Below are positions 9,312-17,862 of a stretch of 45,457 bases of DNA, one piece after another; the stretch's first letter is position 1, and each line of letters opens with the position of its first letter. The notes below the pieces were generated by a model. That model ran no database searches, was not told where the DNA came from, and saw nothing but the letters and a program-made list of their open reading frames with translations. The stretch is from an uncultured Saprospiraceae bacterium (GTDB lineage Bacteria; Bacteroidota; Bacteroidia; Chitinophagales; Saprospiraceae): the NCBI GenBank assembly GCA_937941095.1, contig CALDYJ010000100.1:1-45457 (forward strand). Reading direction: 5' to 3'. Both the position numbers and the translations under genes were made by a program.

Positions 9312-9971
9312 ATGTTCAAAATGATTAAAGTAAATATTATAATTCTATTGTCCATTTTTCTTTTAATGCCAAAACACCTGACTGCTCAAGATCGCCTTTT
9401 TGGTGGTCAAGAGATTGTTCTAAATTTTTTAGAATATGGTCTTGCTGTAGAACATCAAAGAGGGATGGTAAATCTAAATTCTACTGATTTAATTTCTGAA
9501 GTCGAAACTGATCATTGGGAAAGCGTTAATTTAGGCTTGCTTTTAGAATGCAACATTGTGCCAGCAGGCTTAAGCTTAGGTTTTAGACCTAAAGTAAGCA
9601 TCCTTACTTATTTCGTAGAATCGAAGTTTAATTCGGACAATTTGATTGAAAACGGTGATGTGTATTTTCATATTCCATTTTCAATTACCTATACTTATTA
9701 TGGCCTAAAAGCATCACCTTTTATTTCAGGCTCCTTTTCGCATGCCTTAAAACTGTCGAAAGATACCAATGAAGCATTTACTTTAGCTGATAATTTTAAT
9801 GAATTGCTTTTTGACATTGGGTTTAGATTTTCTACTCCTAAGCTTAATTTGTCTCCTTATGTAGGATTAAATACGAGCATCAGTAATGTATATGATCTAG
9901 AAAATGCTCAAGGTGAAAAGTTAGATTTCAGAAGAAATGGATTCCATCTTGGCATAAGAGTAAAAGGATAA
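9312..9971 (+). CDS. Outer-membrane beta-barrel protein, second of a tandem pair
   Basis: A 219-aa protein with a signal peptide (MFKMIKVNIIILLSIFLLMPKHLTA before Q26). An internal ATG at codon 4 (9321) would also give a good signal peptide. It aligns by eye with the preceding protein: YGLAVEHQRG against FGILMEYQNG, LSLGFRPKVSILTYF against IYLGVSPKILFTEL, and the C-termini NGFHLGIRVKG and DSFHIGVRFKG. Outside these blocks the sequences have diverged, so the duplication is old. A strong terminator at 10000-10042 ends the two-gene operon. The function is not recognisable beyond an outer-membrane barrel. Confidence 0.83.
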   Translation: MFKMIKVNIIILLSIFLLMPKHLTAQDRLFGGQEIVLNFLEYGLAVEHQRGMVNLNSTDLISEVETDHWESVNLGLLLECNIVPAGLSLGFRPKVSILTYFVESKFNSDNLIENGDVYFHIPFSITYTYYGLKASPFISGSFSHALKLSKDTNEAFTLADNFNELLFDIGFRFSTPKLNLSPYVGLNTSISNVYDLENAQGEKLDFRRNGFHLGIRVKG

Positions 9972-9999
9972 TATAAGAAATATCTCATTTCAATTTTGG

Positions 10000-10042
10000 C
10001 CTTCCTTCAAAGCTGGTTCGCTTTGTTTGGAAGGTTATTTTT
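10000..10042 (+). terminator. Rho-independent terminator of the barrel operon
   Basis: CCTTCC pairs with GGAAGG and the inner CAAAGC pairs with GCTTTG around the loop TGGTTC. The stem is interrupted by a TT/TTT internal bulge. The tail is TTATTTTTTT. Confidence 0.8.
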
Positions 10043-10045
10043 TTC

Positions 10046-10078
10046 AGGTTTACTAAACCTCCAAGGTTTAGTAAACCT
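10046..10078. repeat. Nested palindromic repeat, REP-like
   Basis: The perfect 15-bp inverted repeat AGGTTTACTAAACCT (10046-10060) and AGGTTTAGTAAACCT (10064-10078) is separated by CCA. Each arm is itself a palindrome (AGGTTTA, one base, TAAACCT), so the unit AGGTTTA appears four times in alternating orientation. It resembles dispersed extragenic palindromes, but copy number elsewhere in the genome cannot be judged here. Confidence 0.7.
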
Positions 10079-10290
10079 AGGGAAAATCCTCGAAAATACC
10101 AGACACCATTTTAAATTCGGTAGCTTTTAATTCATTTTCGGTATCCTATGAGTTTAGCTCGAATTTATTCTCACTATATTAGGTTTGCTCATTATTTTCA
10201 TTCAAAACAATGAGTAAGCTTGGTCATTCTAAAAACAAAAACGGCTTTCTTTAAAAACATTATGAAGCTTTGTTTCATAATTTTGTTAAT

Positions 10291-10316
10291 TTCATAAGCA
10301 AATGATTACTTATGAA
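10291..10316 (+). promoter_or_regulatory. Dyad overlapping the start codon of the M28 peptidase gene
   Basis: TTCATAAG (10291-10298) pairs perfectly with CTTATGAA (10309-10316), which contains the ATG at 10312. In mRNA this 8-bp hairpin would bury the start codon. Whether it forms in vivo is unknown. Confidence 0.4.
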
Positions 10317-12054
10317 GTTAATAACTACGCTATGCTTGTTTTTTCTGATTTTCAATACTCAGGCACAAACAAATATTCATTTTACAAACCCAACTGCTGG
10401 TGAAATTTTAAAGGGAAACTTTAACCCATCTACTTATCTGCCACTAATAGTGCTAGATGACCCCAATGAGATTGTCAAAGACATCATCAATGAAGTCAGC
10501 CCACAAAATTTAAAAAGCTTATTAGAAACAATGAGTGGATTTCATACAAGAAATACTGCTTCAGATACCTTGTCGACTACAGAAGGTATTGGAGCAGCAC
10601 GAAATTGGGCATTAGATGAATTTCAGAAAATAAGCGATGAAAACGAAGGCAGATTGATTCCCAGTTTTCTGCAATTTGATCAACTAATCTGTGGAGTATC
10701 GAGTCATAAAAACATTGTTGCTGTTTTACCCGGAACAGGAACAACGTATGATGAATGTGTATTAGTAGAAGCTCATTATGACAGTAGGTGTGGAACTCAA
10801 TGTAATCCAGATTGTGAAGCCCATGGAATGGAAGACAATGGCAGCGGTTCAGCTTTGGTATTGGAATTAGCAAGAGTTTTGTCAAAGTATTCTTTTGACC
10901 GTTCAATTATTTTTATGCTTACCGTTGGAGAAGAGCAGGGGCTGGTCGGCGCAGAAGCGATGTCCTCTTGGTGCAAAAACAACAACATCAAATTGCAAGC
11001 TGTTTTTAATAATGACATTGTAGGCGGAGTAATTTGTGGGAATACTGCATCTCCACCAGGTTGTCCAGGAGAAGACTTAGTGGACAGCACGAATGTTCGG
11101 ATTTATTCTGCAGGACAGGACAATTCTCCTAATAAGCAATTGGCGAGATGGACCAAATTGCAGCACGAAGAAATGGTAAGGCCCAATAGCGAACAAGCAC
11201 ATACTATAAATATTCTTACACCAGAAGATAGAGCTGGAAGGGGAGGAGATCACATTCCATTTCCGCCAAAAGGTTTTAATGCCATAAGGTTCACTTCTGC
11301 CTTTGAACACGGAGACGGTAATCCAGCACAAGAAAATTATACCGATAGACAGCATACTAGTACTGATAGACTTGGATTAGACACTAATGGTGATGGTGTT
11401 TTTGACCTGTATTATGTTGATTTTAATTATTTAGCTAGGAATGCCTGGATAAACGGAAATGCATTAGCAATGGCTGCATCATCTCCTGTTGCACCTACAA
11501 ATATAGAAATGGAAGAAATTCCTGGTGGCTTTCGGGTGAGTATTGATGATCCAAATGATTATGGTAACTATCGAATCGCAATAAAAGATTTTGATGGAAA
11601 TGATTGGGACCAAATCATTGATACACAAGACAAAGTTACGGATATAAATGGATTTAATACCGGATTTTACCACATCAGTGCTTGCACGGTAGATGAAAAT
11701 GGGATTGAGAGTTTTTTCTCCAAAGAACTTTTCGACAATACCACTACATCTATCCGAGAAATTGATTATAAAAAAACTGGCATTCATCTCATGCAAAACA
11801 GACCAAATCCCTTTGATGATGTCACTCAGATTGCAGTAGTTGTTGAAAAAGTTATTGATTATAAACAGGCAGAGATAATTGTTCGCTCGCTAGATGGCAG
11901 AAAACTAAAGGCTTATGATATAAAGTTAAAACCAGGAATTAATTCTATTTTATTTGAACATGTCAGCCATGACTTTGTTCAAGGTATTTATACCTATTCT
12001 TTAGTTATTGATGATCTTGTTTTTGATACAAAGAAAATGATATATGCCTTTTAA
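10312..12054 (+). CDS. Secreted M28-family metallopeptidase with T9SS sorting domain
   Basis: A 580-aa protein with signal peptide MKLITTLCLFFLIFNTQA. The M28 (aminopeptidase Y/S type) di-zinc site is complete: His155 (EAHYDS), Asp175 (MEDNGSG), Glu207 as catalytic base with Glu208 as ligand (VGEEQGLVGAE), Asp235 (NNDIVGG) and His333 (FEHGDG). Unusually, a cysteine-rich insert RCGTQCNPDCEAH sits between the first two ligands. The mature chain has nine cysteines. The peptidase domain spans about residues 45-390, followed by a beta domain; residues about 490-580 (LMQNRPNPFDD onward) are a type A T9SS domain. It likely acts at the cell surface in peptide scavenging. It overlaps the next gene, a thioredoxin-like lipoprotein, by 11 bases, implying translational coupling. 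Confidence 0.92.
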   Translation: MKLITTLCLFFLIFNTQAQTNIHFTNPTAGEILKGNFNPSTYLPLIVLDDPNEIVKDIINEVSPQNLKSLLETMSGFHTRNTASDTLSTTEGIGAARNWALDEFQKISDENEGRLIPSFLQFDQLICGVSSHKNIVAVLPGTGTTYDECVLVEAHYDSRCGTQCNPDCEAHGMEDNGSGSALVLELARVLSKYSFDRSIIFMLTVGEEQGLVGAEAMSSWCKNNNIKLQAVFNNDIVGGVICGNTASPPGCPGEDLVDSTNVRIYSAGQDNSPNKQLARWTKLQHEEMVRPNSEQAHTINILTPEDRAGRGGDHIPFPPKGFNAIRFTSAFEHGDGNPAQENYTDRQHTSTDRLGLDTNGDGVFDLYYVDFNYLARNAWINGNALAMAASSPVAPTNIEMEEIPGGFRVSIDDPNDYGNYRIAIKDFDGNDWDQIIDTQDKVTDINGFNTGFYHISACTVDENGIESFFSKELFDNTTTSIREIDYKKTGIHLMQNRPNPFDDVTQIAVVVEKVIDYKQAEIIVRSLDGRKLKAYDIKLKPGINSILFEHVSHDFVQGIYTYSLVIDDLVFDTKKMIYAF

Positions 12055-12616
12055 AATTATTACTGCTTTGTTTTTTATACTCTTTTATTTAACTGGATGT
12101 GAATCAAAACAAAACATTAATGAAAAGCTTGAAAAACAAGAAGTTCTGGAATTGAAAGGCAAGAATAAATCAAATGTTGGACATGCTTCGAAATCAGAAC
12201 TTAAAATTTATGAAAAATTTGATGATTTAGCACCTTTATTGAGTCTACAGAATGACACGACTTATGTCATAAATTTTTGGGCTACATGGTGTAAACCTTG
12301 TGTAGCAGAGTTGCCACTTTTTGAAAAATTGACTGAAGAGAATAAGAATAAAAAATTTAAAACTATTTTAGTAAGCTTGGATTTTCCTAAGCAAATTGAA
12401 ACAAGATTGCTGCCTTTTATAGAAAAAAACAAATTACAATCTCAAGTGGTGGTACTAGCAGATAAAAAAGAGCAAATTTGGATAGATAAAGTCGATAAAA
12501 ATTGGGACGGAGCTATACCAGTGACTTTAGTATATAAGAAAAACAAAAGAAAATTCGTTTATGGAGAAGTACATGATTATGAAGAGTTGAAAGCTTATGT
12601 TGATCAGGTACAATAA
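12044..12616 (+). CDS. TlpA-like thioredoxin-fold lipoprotein
   Basis: A 190-aa protein with a lipoprotein signal (MPFKIITALFFILFYLTGC, lipid Cys19). A charged linker leads to a thioredoxin fold with active site WATWCKPCVAEL (Cys83, Cys86), which is the TlpA/ResA type of periplasmic thiol-disulfide reductase. The cis-Pro loop is probably AIPVTLVY. Its start codon lies inside the end of the M28 peptidase gene (11-base overlap), and a second thioredoxin-fold lipoprotein follows 23 bases after its stop, so the three genes are one operon. It probably keeps cysteines of a secreted partner or of cytochrome maturation reduced. The linkage to the cysteine-rich peptidase suggests the former (inference). 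Confidence 0.9.
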   Translation: MPFKIITALFFILFYLTGCESKQNINEKLEKQEVLELKGKNKSNVGHASKSELKIYEKFDDLAPLLSLQNDTTYVINFWATWCKPCVAELPLFEKLTEENKNKKFKTILVSLDFPKQIETRLLPFIEKNKLQSQVVVLADKKEQIWIDKVDKNWDGAIPVTLVYKKNKRKFVYGEVHDYEELKAYVDQVQ

Positions 12617-12639
12617 AATATTTAACCAAAATAAAAAAA

Positions 12640-13308
12640 ATGAAAATCACATCTTATTTAACAGCTTTAATTATAGCAATCTTTTGTTTTTCAAGCTGTC
12701 AACAAGGAGCATCTGTTGAAGAAACCAATAAAGATGCTAAAACAGAGAAAACGACTAAGAAAGTTTCAGGAACCGATGTACTAAAAATTGGTGATGTAGC
12801 TCCTGACTTTAATTTAAAAAACATAGATGGTTCTATGGTTTCTTTAGCTTCACTAGATGGGGCAAAAGGATACATCGTAACATTTACCTGCAATCACTGC
12901 CCTTATTCTGTTATGTATGAAGATCGTTTGATTGCACTTCATACCGAAATGTCTGCATTGGGCTATCCTGTAGTGGCCATTAATCCTAATGACCCTGAAG
13001 TCCAGCCAAAAGACAGCTTTGATGGCATGGTTGAAAGAGCAAAAGAGAAGGCATTTAATTTTCCTTATTTATTCGATGACGGTCAGAAAGTATACCCACA
13101 ATATGGAGCTACAAGAACACCTCACGTCTTTGTCTTAGACAATGAAAGAAAAGTAAGATACATTGGGGCAATTGATGATAGTGCTAGGGATGAAGATGAT
13201 GTTGAAACGGAATATGTTAAGAAGGCTATTATGGCTATTGAAGCTGGCAAAGATCCAGATCCTAACTTTACTAAAGCAGTTGGATGCACCATTAAGAAAA
13301 AAGTATAA
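12640..13308 (+). CDS. Peroxiredoxin-like thioredoxin-family lipoprotein
   Basis: A 222-aa protein with a lipoprotein signal ending CFSSC (lipid Cys20). After a Lys/Thr-rich linker comes a redoxin domain of about 165 residues: APDFNLKNIDGSMVSL, the active site FTCNHCPYS (Cys84, Cys87) and the cis-Pro loop GATRTPHVFVLD. The CNHCP motif is characteristic of the AhpC/TSA-related PRX-like-1 group, which differs from true TlpA proteins. It is likely a periplasmic or outer-membrane-anchored thiol oxidoreductase or peroxidase. It is the last gene of the peptidase operon and is followed 9 bases later by a perfect terminator hairpin. Confidence 0.9.
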   Translation: MKITSYLTALIIAIFCFSSCQQGASVEETNKDAKTEKTTKKVSGTDVLKIGDVAPDFNLKNIDGSMVSLASLDGAKGYIVTFTCNHCPYSVMYEDRLIALHTEMSALGYPVVAINPNDPEVQPKDSFDGMVERAKEKAFNFPYLFDDGQKVYPQYGATRTPHVFVLDNERKVRYIGAIDDSARDEDDVETEYVKKAIMAIEAGKDPDPNFTKAVGCTIKKKV

Positions 13309-13317
13309 ATTAGTTGA

Positions 13318-13356
13318 GGATTAAGCATTTAGCCTTGAATGCTTAATCCTTTACTT
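13318..13356 (+). terminator. Rho-independent terminator of the peptidase/thioredoxin operon
   Basis: A perfect 12-bp stem, GGATTAAGCATT (13318-13329) and AATGCTTAATCC (13338-13349), is followed by TTTACTTT. Confidence 0.8.
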
Positions 13357-13546
13357 TGCATTTAATTCCCTAGAGCTTTAGCAATGTCGATTATTAATAA
13401 ATGTAACAATCGGACAGAAAGTTTTCTGAAGAAAAGACGAAAAGCATTCGAATAAAAACCAAAGACTTAATAACATAACTTACCTTCCTCTTCATACGTA
13501 AAATAAGCATCGATTCGGATTAACATTCGAGGATAGCAGAATTTAC

Positions 13547-16500
13547 GTGAATAAACTCAACAAATCATATAAATCGCTCTATTATTTAGCGATTCTATTG
13601 GGCCTTTTGGTGCATGGCATGCTAATGTTTTTTACGCATGAAAACACTTATGATGCCTATGTTCATATGTTTTTTGCAAGTCATTATGCAGAAAATTGGT
13701 TTGAAACTTGGAATTACAAATGGTATACAGGTTTTACCATAACTTCTTACCCACCTCTAGTCCATCAAATGATGGCTTTACTATCTAAGTTTATTGGATT
13801 AAAATTAGCGTTTGTTGCCTGGGGCTTTTTCATTGTTGCAGTTTTCATAAGAGGTGTTTATCATTTTTCTAAATTGTTTGTCCATGAAAAAGCTGCTACT
13901 TATGCTGCATTTGCAGCCGTGTTTAGTTTTTCTTTTATGGAAGCCCTCCATGTATTTGGTCAACTCCCGAGTATAACAGGGATAGCATTTATCTTAAATG
14001 CTTGTCCAGAGTTATATAAATTTTTTAGGTATAAAAAATGGTTTTACTTTTTCTCCGCCCTCAGTTTAATTGCAGTGACAACTGCAGCACACCATGTTTC
14101 TACAATATTTGGAGCTGTCTTTTTTATCGCTCCAATCATAGGGCTTGCAGTTTTGGATAATTGTGCAGAACAACATGGAGGGCATAAAAATTATGGAATA
14201 AAGGAATTTATAAATGAGGTCAAAGAAAAATTACCGCATGCCATTATTTTTGGTGTAGCCTTGATTTGTATCGTGTTGTTTGTTGTTTTTCCTTACTGGT
14301 ATTGGTCGAAAACCGATCCAATTACGCAAGTGCCAATTCCTCATGGCTCACGAGGTAATTTCATCGCAGATACGAACCTAGGCATTGTTTTCTTTTTAAT
14401 TCCTTGGGGCTTTTTAGCTTTTATTCTTCCTTATTTCTTTATAAAATTGTTTAATAGGAGAAACATATTTTTAGGATTATCATTCAGCTTGGCATTTTTA
14501 TTAGGGACAGGTGGAACGACACCTATACCTAAATGGATATTAGGAGAGCATGCATTTAGCATTTTAACATTAGATCGCTTTACTTTTTGGGCCTCTTTAA
14601 TGGCCTTGCCATTTTGGGGTTTCTTCATCTATGAATTGTTTGAAGGTGAACTGAAAATCAAAATACTTAGGTACTTAGGCAGTTTTTATCATAAACTTGC
14701 TCTAGGAACTTTTTCGATGTTTATGATATTGGCTTCAGTACTTATAGTCAACTTAAATTATTTTAGACCTTTACAACCTGCTAAAATTGATATCAATCCA
14801 ATAGTAAAATTTTTAAACACTGATGATCATAATAATTGGCGATACTTGACTTTAGGTTTTGGTGATCAAGTTGCTTGGCTTTCCGCCAATACAAATGCTT
14901 TGTCAGTAGATGGTAACTACCATTCTGCCAGAAGGCTTCCGGAAATGACTAGTCGTCCAGTTGAGCGATTAGAAAATTCAAAATATTTAGGCATGGCTGG
15001 TCTCGGTGCCTTACAACAATTTTTAACCATTCCCGAAAAGTATCATCTTAAGTATATTTTTTCTAACGATAAATTTTATGATCCGCTCTTATACTTTTCG
15101 GGCTGGGAATTTGTTAGAACATTAGACAACAATATTAGTATTTGGGAAAAGCCTGATATCCCTCCACTGCCTACACTTTTACCAAAAAAAGTTATTCCTA
15201 AGTATCAAAGTATAATCTGGGGTTTTGTACCGATTGCTGCTTTCCTCTTAATGCTGCTGTTTAATCTTTCGGGTAGATTTGTTTTTATTCAAAGGAAAAA
15301 TACTAATATCTTAGATGATCAATCAACTCTAATAAGTAAAGAAAGAACGGTAGTAACCCAATTCAAATGGTGGATTACTGGCTTGTTTTTCATAGCTGCA
15401 TGCGGTATCCTTTCTGTTAGTTTTGTTAATGCAAACCTTGTGGATAGAACCCAATTGAGTCCAGAGGAAACTGTAAAAAATTATTACCACAACCTTGATT
15501 TTAGAAATTTTGAAGAAGCTTATTCGATGCTTTCAAGAAATGAAAAGCCAAGTATAGAACAGTATATGTTGGAAACAACAATTGAAGATGGTCTGCTTGC
15601 TTCTTTTGCAAAATTGGATTCAATTGAAATTCTAAAAGTCGATTACCTAAGTGATGTCGAAGCAAAGGTTTTTCTTACCGCTAATTGGATTACCTCCATT
15701 ATGTCTTATCAAACTCAAGAAGAACATTTCTTGGAAAAAAAAGAAGATAAGTGGTATTTAAAACATCAAAAAATTAGTAGGAAGACGCCGCCTGATAATC
15801 ATTTTAGTATACCTAATGTGTCTTTTTTAAGTCAAGGAAGAAGAACAATTGATGTCGAACAAACGGACAAGAGAGATGTGATGGATAGGCCTGAAGTATA
15901 TGTCATAGAAGCGAAGTTGGTAAAAAAAGACAGCTCATTTTTTATTGTTGGTGAGTTGCAAAATGTAGATGATATTCCCGCTTACATCAGCATTATGGTG
16001 AGTTTATTTGATGACAAAAATGAAAAGATCTTATCCTATAATGCTAGAGATGTACTTAAACACCATCTTATGCCTAAAGAAGTTTGTTCATTTAGAGTCG
16101 ATTTTGAAGAAATAGCTTGGCAAAATACTTTTGTTGACTTACCTAAAAAATTTGATCCGGAATTTTCAAACCCTTTCAATTTTCAAAGAGCCCCAACTAA
16201 CTTTAAAATGTTTGTAAAAGCATTAGCCTCTGATCAAAAAAGTTATGAAAATAGTGGTCTTCAAAATGTGATAGTTCAGGATGAAAGAATAATGGGACAA
16301 ATTCAAAATTATGGTGTAGAGCAAATAAGTATTCCATTACTCATCTCATCTTGGTATGACCAGAAAAGAAATTTGAGATGGGTAGAAAACGCTTATCAAA
16401 AGAAAGGGATCCGCTCACAAAGAAATAAAGATTTTTCCATTCCATTGCCTTCCTTTGAAAGCTTAAAGACTGTTTATGAAGGCCAGGATAATGATTTGTT

Positions 16501-16642
16501 TGTAAATGGAATTAGAAGATCTGAATATGGTCGAAAACTAAAAATTCAAAACAATGACTTTAATGACTTGCAATTTATAAAAACGAATTTGCAAGATGTT
16601 CCATACTTTAAATTGCAACTTAATAATTTCATAAACAGATGA
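13547..16642 (+). CDS. GT-C-like multi-pass membrane protein with periplasmic NTF2-like domain
   Basis: A 1031-aa protein. The only workable start in frame is GTG; a stop codon lies 16 codons upstream with no ATG between. About residues 10-400 carry many membrane helices. The first extracytoplasmic loop contains NTYDAYVHMFF (Asp36) and a later YPPLVHQ, the layout of GT-C polyprenyl-phosphate-sugar transferases and of the '6-pyruvoyl-tetrahydropterin synthase-related' membrane family. Two further helices lie near residues 556-578 and 608-630. Residues about 635-745 (LSPEETVKNYYHNLDFRNFE to KWYLKHQKI) look like an NTF2 fold, and residues about 770-910 a beta-rich FxLYD-like domain. It overlaps the next gene by 4 bases (ATGA). 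The likely role is transfer or modification of sugars for the polysaccharide of this locus; the donor is unknown. Confidence 0.75.
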   Translation: MNKLNKSYKSLYYLAILLGLLVHGMLMFFTHENTYDAYVHMFFASHYAENWFETWNYKWYTGFTITSYPPLVHQMMALLSKFIGLKLAFVAWGFFIVAVFIRGVYHFSKLFVHEKAATYAAFAAVFSFSFMEALHVFGQLPSITGIAFILNACPELYKFFRYKKWFYFFSALSLIAVTTAAHHVSTIFGAVFFIAPIIGLAVLDNCAEQHGGHKNYGIKEFINEVKEKLPHAIIFGVALICIVLFVVFPYWYWSKTDPITQVPIPHGSRGNFIADTNLGIVFFLIPWGFLAFILPYFFIKLFNRRNIFLGLSFSLAFLLGTGGTTPIPKWILGEHAFSILTLDRFTFWASLMALPFWGFFIYELFEGELKIKILRYLGSFYHKLALGTFSMFMILASVLIVNLNYFRPLQPAKIDINPIVKFLNTDDHNNWRYLTLGFGDQVAWLSANTNALSVDGNYHSARRLPEMTSRPVERLENSKYLGMAGLGALQQFLTIPEKYHLKYIFSNDKFYDPLLYFSGWEFVRTLDNNISIWEKPDIPPLPTLLPKKVIPKYQSIIWGFVPIAAFLLMLLFNLSGRFVFIQRKNTNILDDQSTLISKERTVVTQFKWWITGLFFIAACGILSVSFVNANLVDRTQLSPEETVKNYYHNLDFRNFEEAYSMLSRNEKPSIEQYMLETTIEDGLLASFAKLDSIEILKVDYLSDVEAKVFLTANWITSIMSYQTQEEHFLEKKEDKWYLKHQKISRKTPPDNHFSIPNVSFLSQGRRTIDVEQTDKRDVMDRPEVYVIEAKLVKKDSSFFIVGELQNVDDIPAYISIMVSLFDDKNEKILSYNARDVLKHHLMPKEVCSFRVDFEEIAWQNTFVDLPKKFDPEFSNPFNFQRAPTNFKMFVKALASDQKSYENSGLQNVIVQDERIMGQIQNYGVEQISIPLLISSWYDQKRNLRWVENAYQKKGIRSQRNKDFSIPLPSFESLKTVYEGQDNDLFVNGIRRSEYGRKLKIQNNDFNDLQFIKTNLQDVPYFKLQLNNFINR

Positions 16643-17862
16643 GTCGTGCTGTCTACATATCGATCATTTGTTTAGTTATCTTTTCATGCCAAACAAAAGA
16701 AATTATTCCTAAAGAAAAGATAGCTTTACCTTTTAGGCTAATAAATAAAATGCCAAAAGATACTTTTGAAGTTGGTGCTAACATAAATTTTGATTTTAAC
16801 TTTTCTTCTACTGATTCTTTATACATTATTTGGAGCTCTACCTTTGGTGATGTCATTTTAGAAGGTAAAAGCACAAATACTGAAAAAATAAGTTTTAAAG
16901 TTCCACAGCCTTTGACAACTAAAAGTGGGGATGTAGACTTGTACCTTTATAAAAACCAGGAAAAAATTGATCATTTTGAATTGCATTTAAAACCTTCAGA
17001 AGCAGTTGGAGAATTATTTTCAACCATCGGTCCAAAGGCATTATTGATTGATCAAGAAAGAGAATCGATGTTGTCAATTATTCCAAGAGATAAGTTTTAT
17101 AATCCACAGCCAGATGGTACAGCAGTGGAAGTTTATTATAAATATCCCAATCTTGCTCAAGAAAAAATAAAAGTAAGCACCAAAGATTTTATAGCTAGTA
17201 AAGTTTTTAATTCGAAAAGGACAAAAGGTAAATTGTTTGTAGGGTCAAAATCTCAAAAAGCATACTCCAATGAAGAGCTGGTTGAAATTACGCCCGGTTC
17301 TGCAAGCAATTTTCAAATTACTTTAAGTGAGCATTTTCCATTTGCAGATGGTAGACAAAGTTTTACTATTTATAGTAATGAAATAAAAGATGAGTATAAC
17401 AATAGAGTAGCAGATGGCACCCAGATAATTTTCAGAATGAAGCACATCGATGGAAAAGTTTCTATTTATAAATCAAAAGTGATAGCTGGTGTTTCAAGTT
17501 TAGAGATTTTAAATCCAGTAGAACCAGGCCTTTATGAAGTCCAAGCTGGCATTTATGGGGGAGTAAAAAGTAACATCCTTCAAATTGGTTTTAGAAGCAT
17601 TCAAAACGAATTGTTACTAAGCTTAAATGAATTGAATGAATTAAAAATAGGACCGGTTAGAGGTGAACTGAATCAGTTGATTCCTGATGGAACTATTGGC
17701 ATTATTGAAGCAGCAAATAAAAGATTTGATTTAGAATTTGTCAATGGATTAGCTATTTTTAAACTGCCAGTTGATCTTATGATTAATAATGATGATGTTT
17801 GGAAAATAAAGATTTTAGGAATTTCAAAATTCTTCTCACCAAAATCTTTATTCCATGAGTAA
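16639..17862 (+). CDS. Predicted lipoprotein of the polysaccharide locus, beta-rich
   Basis: A 407-aa protein with a short lipoprotein signal (MSRAVYISIICLVIFSC, lipid Cys17). I recognise no family. The body is rich in beta strands with Ig-like phrasing such as DTFEVGANINFDF, ELFSTIGPKALLIDQERE, ADGRQSFTIYSNEIKDEYNN and GLYEVQAGIYGG, suggesting three or four beta-sandwich modules that could act as a periplasmic scaffold. The start ATG overlaps the upstream stop (ATGA, 4 bases), and its own stop overlaps the next start by 8 bases. The protein is therefore probably made in fixed ratio with the GT-C-like and GH5-like neighbours and may hold them together (inference). Confidence 0.8.
   Translation: MSRAVYISIICLVIFSCQTKEIIPKEKIALPFRLINKMPKDTFEVGANINFDFNFSSTDSLYIIWSSTFGDVILEGKSTNTEKISFKVPQPLTTKSGDVDLYLYKNQEKIDHFELHLKPSEAVGELFSTIGPKALLIDQERESMLSIIPRDKFYNPQPDGTAVEVYYKYPNLAQEKIKVSTKDFIASKVFNSKRTKGKLFVGSKSQKAYSNEELVEITPGSASNFQITLSEHFPFADGRQSFTIYSNEIKDEYNNRVADGTQIIFRMKHIDGKVSIYKSKVIAGVSSLEILNPVEPGLYEVQAGIYGGVKSNILQIGFRSIQNELLLSLNELNELKIGPVRGELNQLIPDGTIGIIEAANKRFDLEFVNGLAIFKLPVDLMINNDDVWKIKILGISKFFSPKSLFHE

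Larger units (their letters stand above)
9972..10311. other. 340-base intergenic region: terminator, palindromic repeat, dyads
   Basis: The region contains the terminator of the barrel pair (10000-10042), a nested palindromic repeat immediately after it (10046-10078), a weak CTCATT/AATGAG dyad (10188-10214), ATTATGAA/TTTCATAAT (about 10260-10282), and a dyad overlapping the start codon of the M28 peptidase (10291-10316). No reading frame in it looks coding. The promoter of the peptidase operon should lie in the last 150 bases. Confidence 0.6.
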
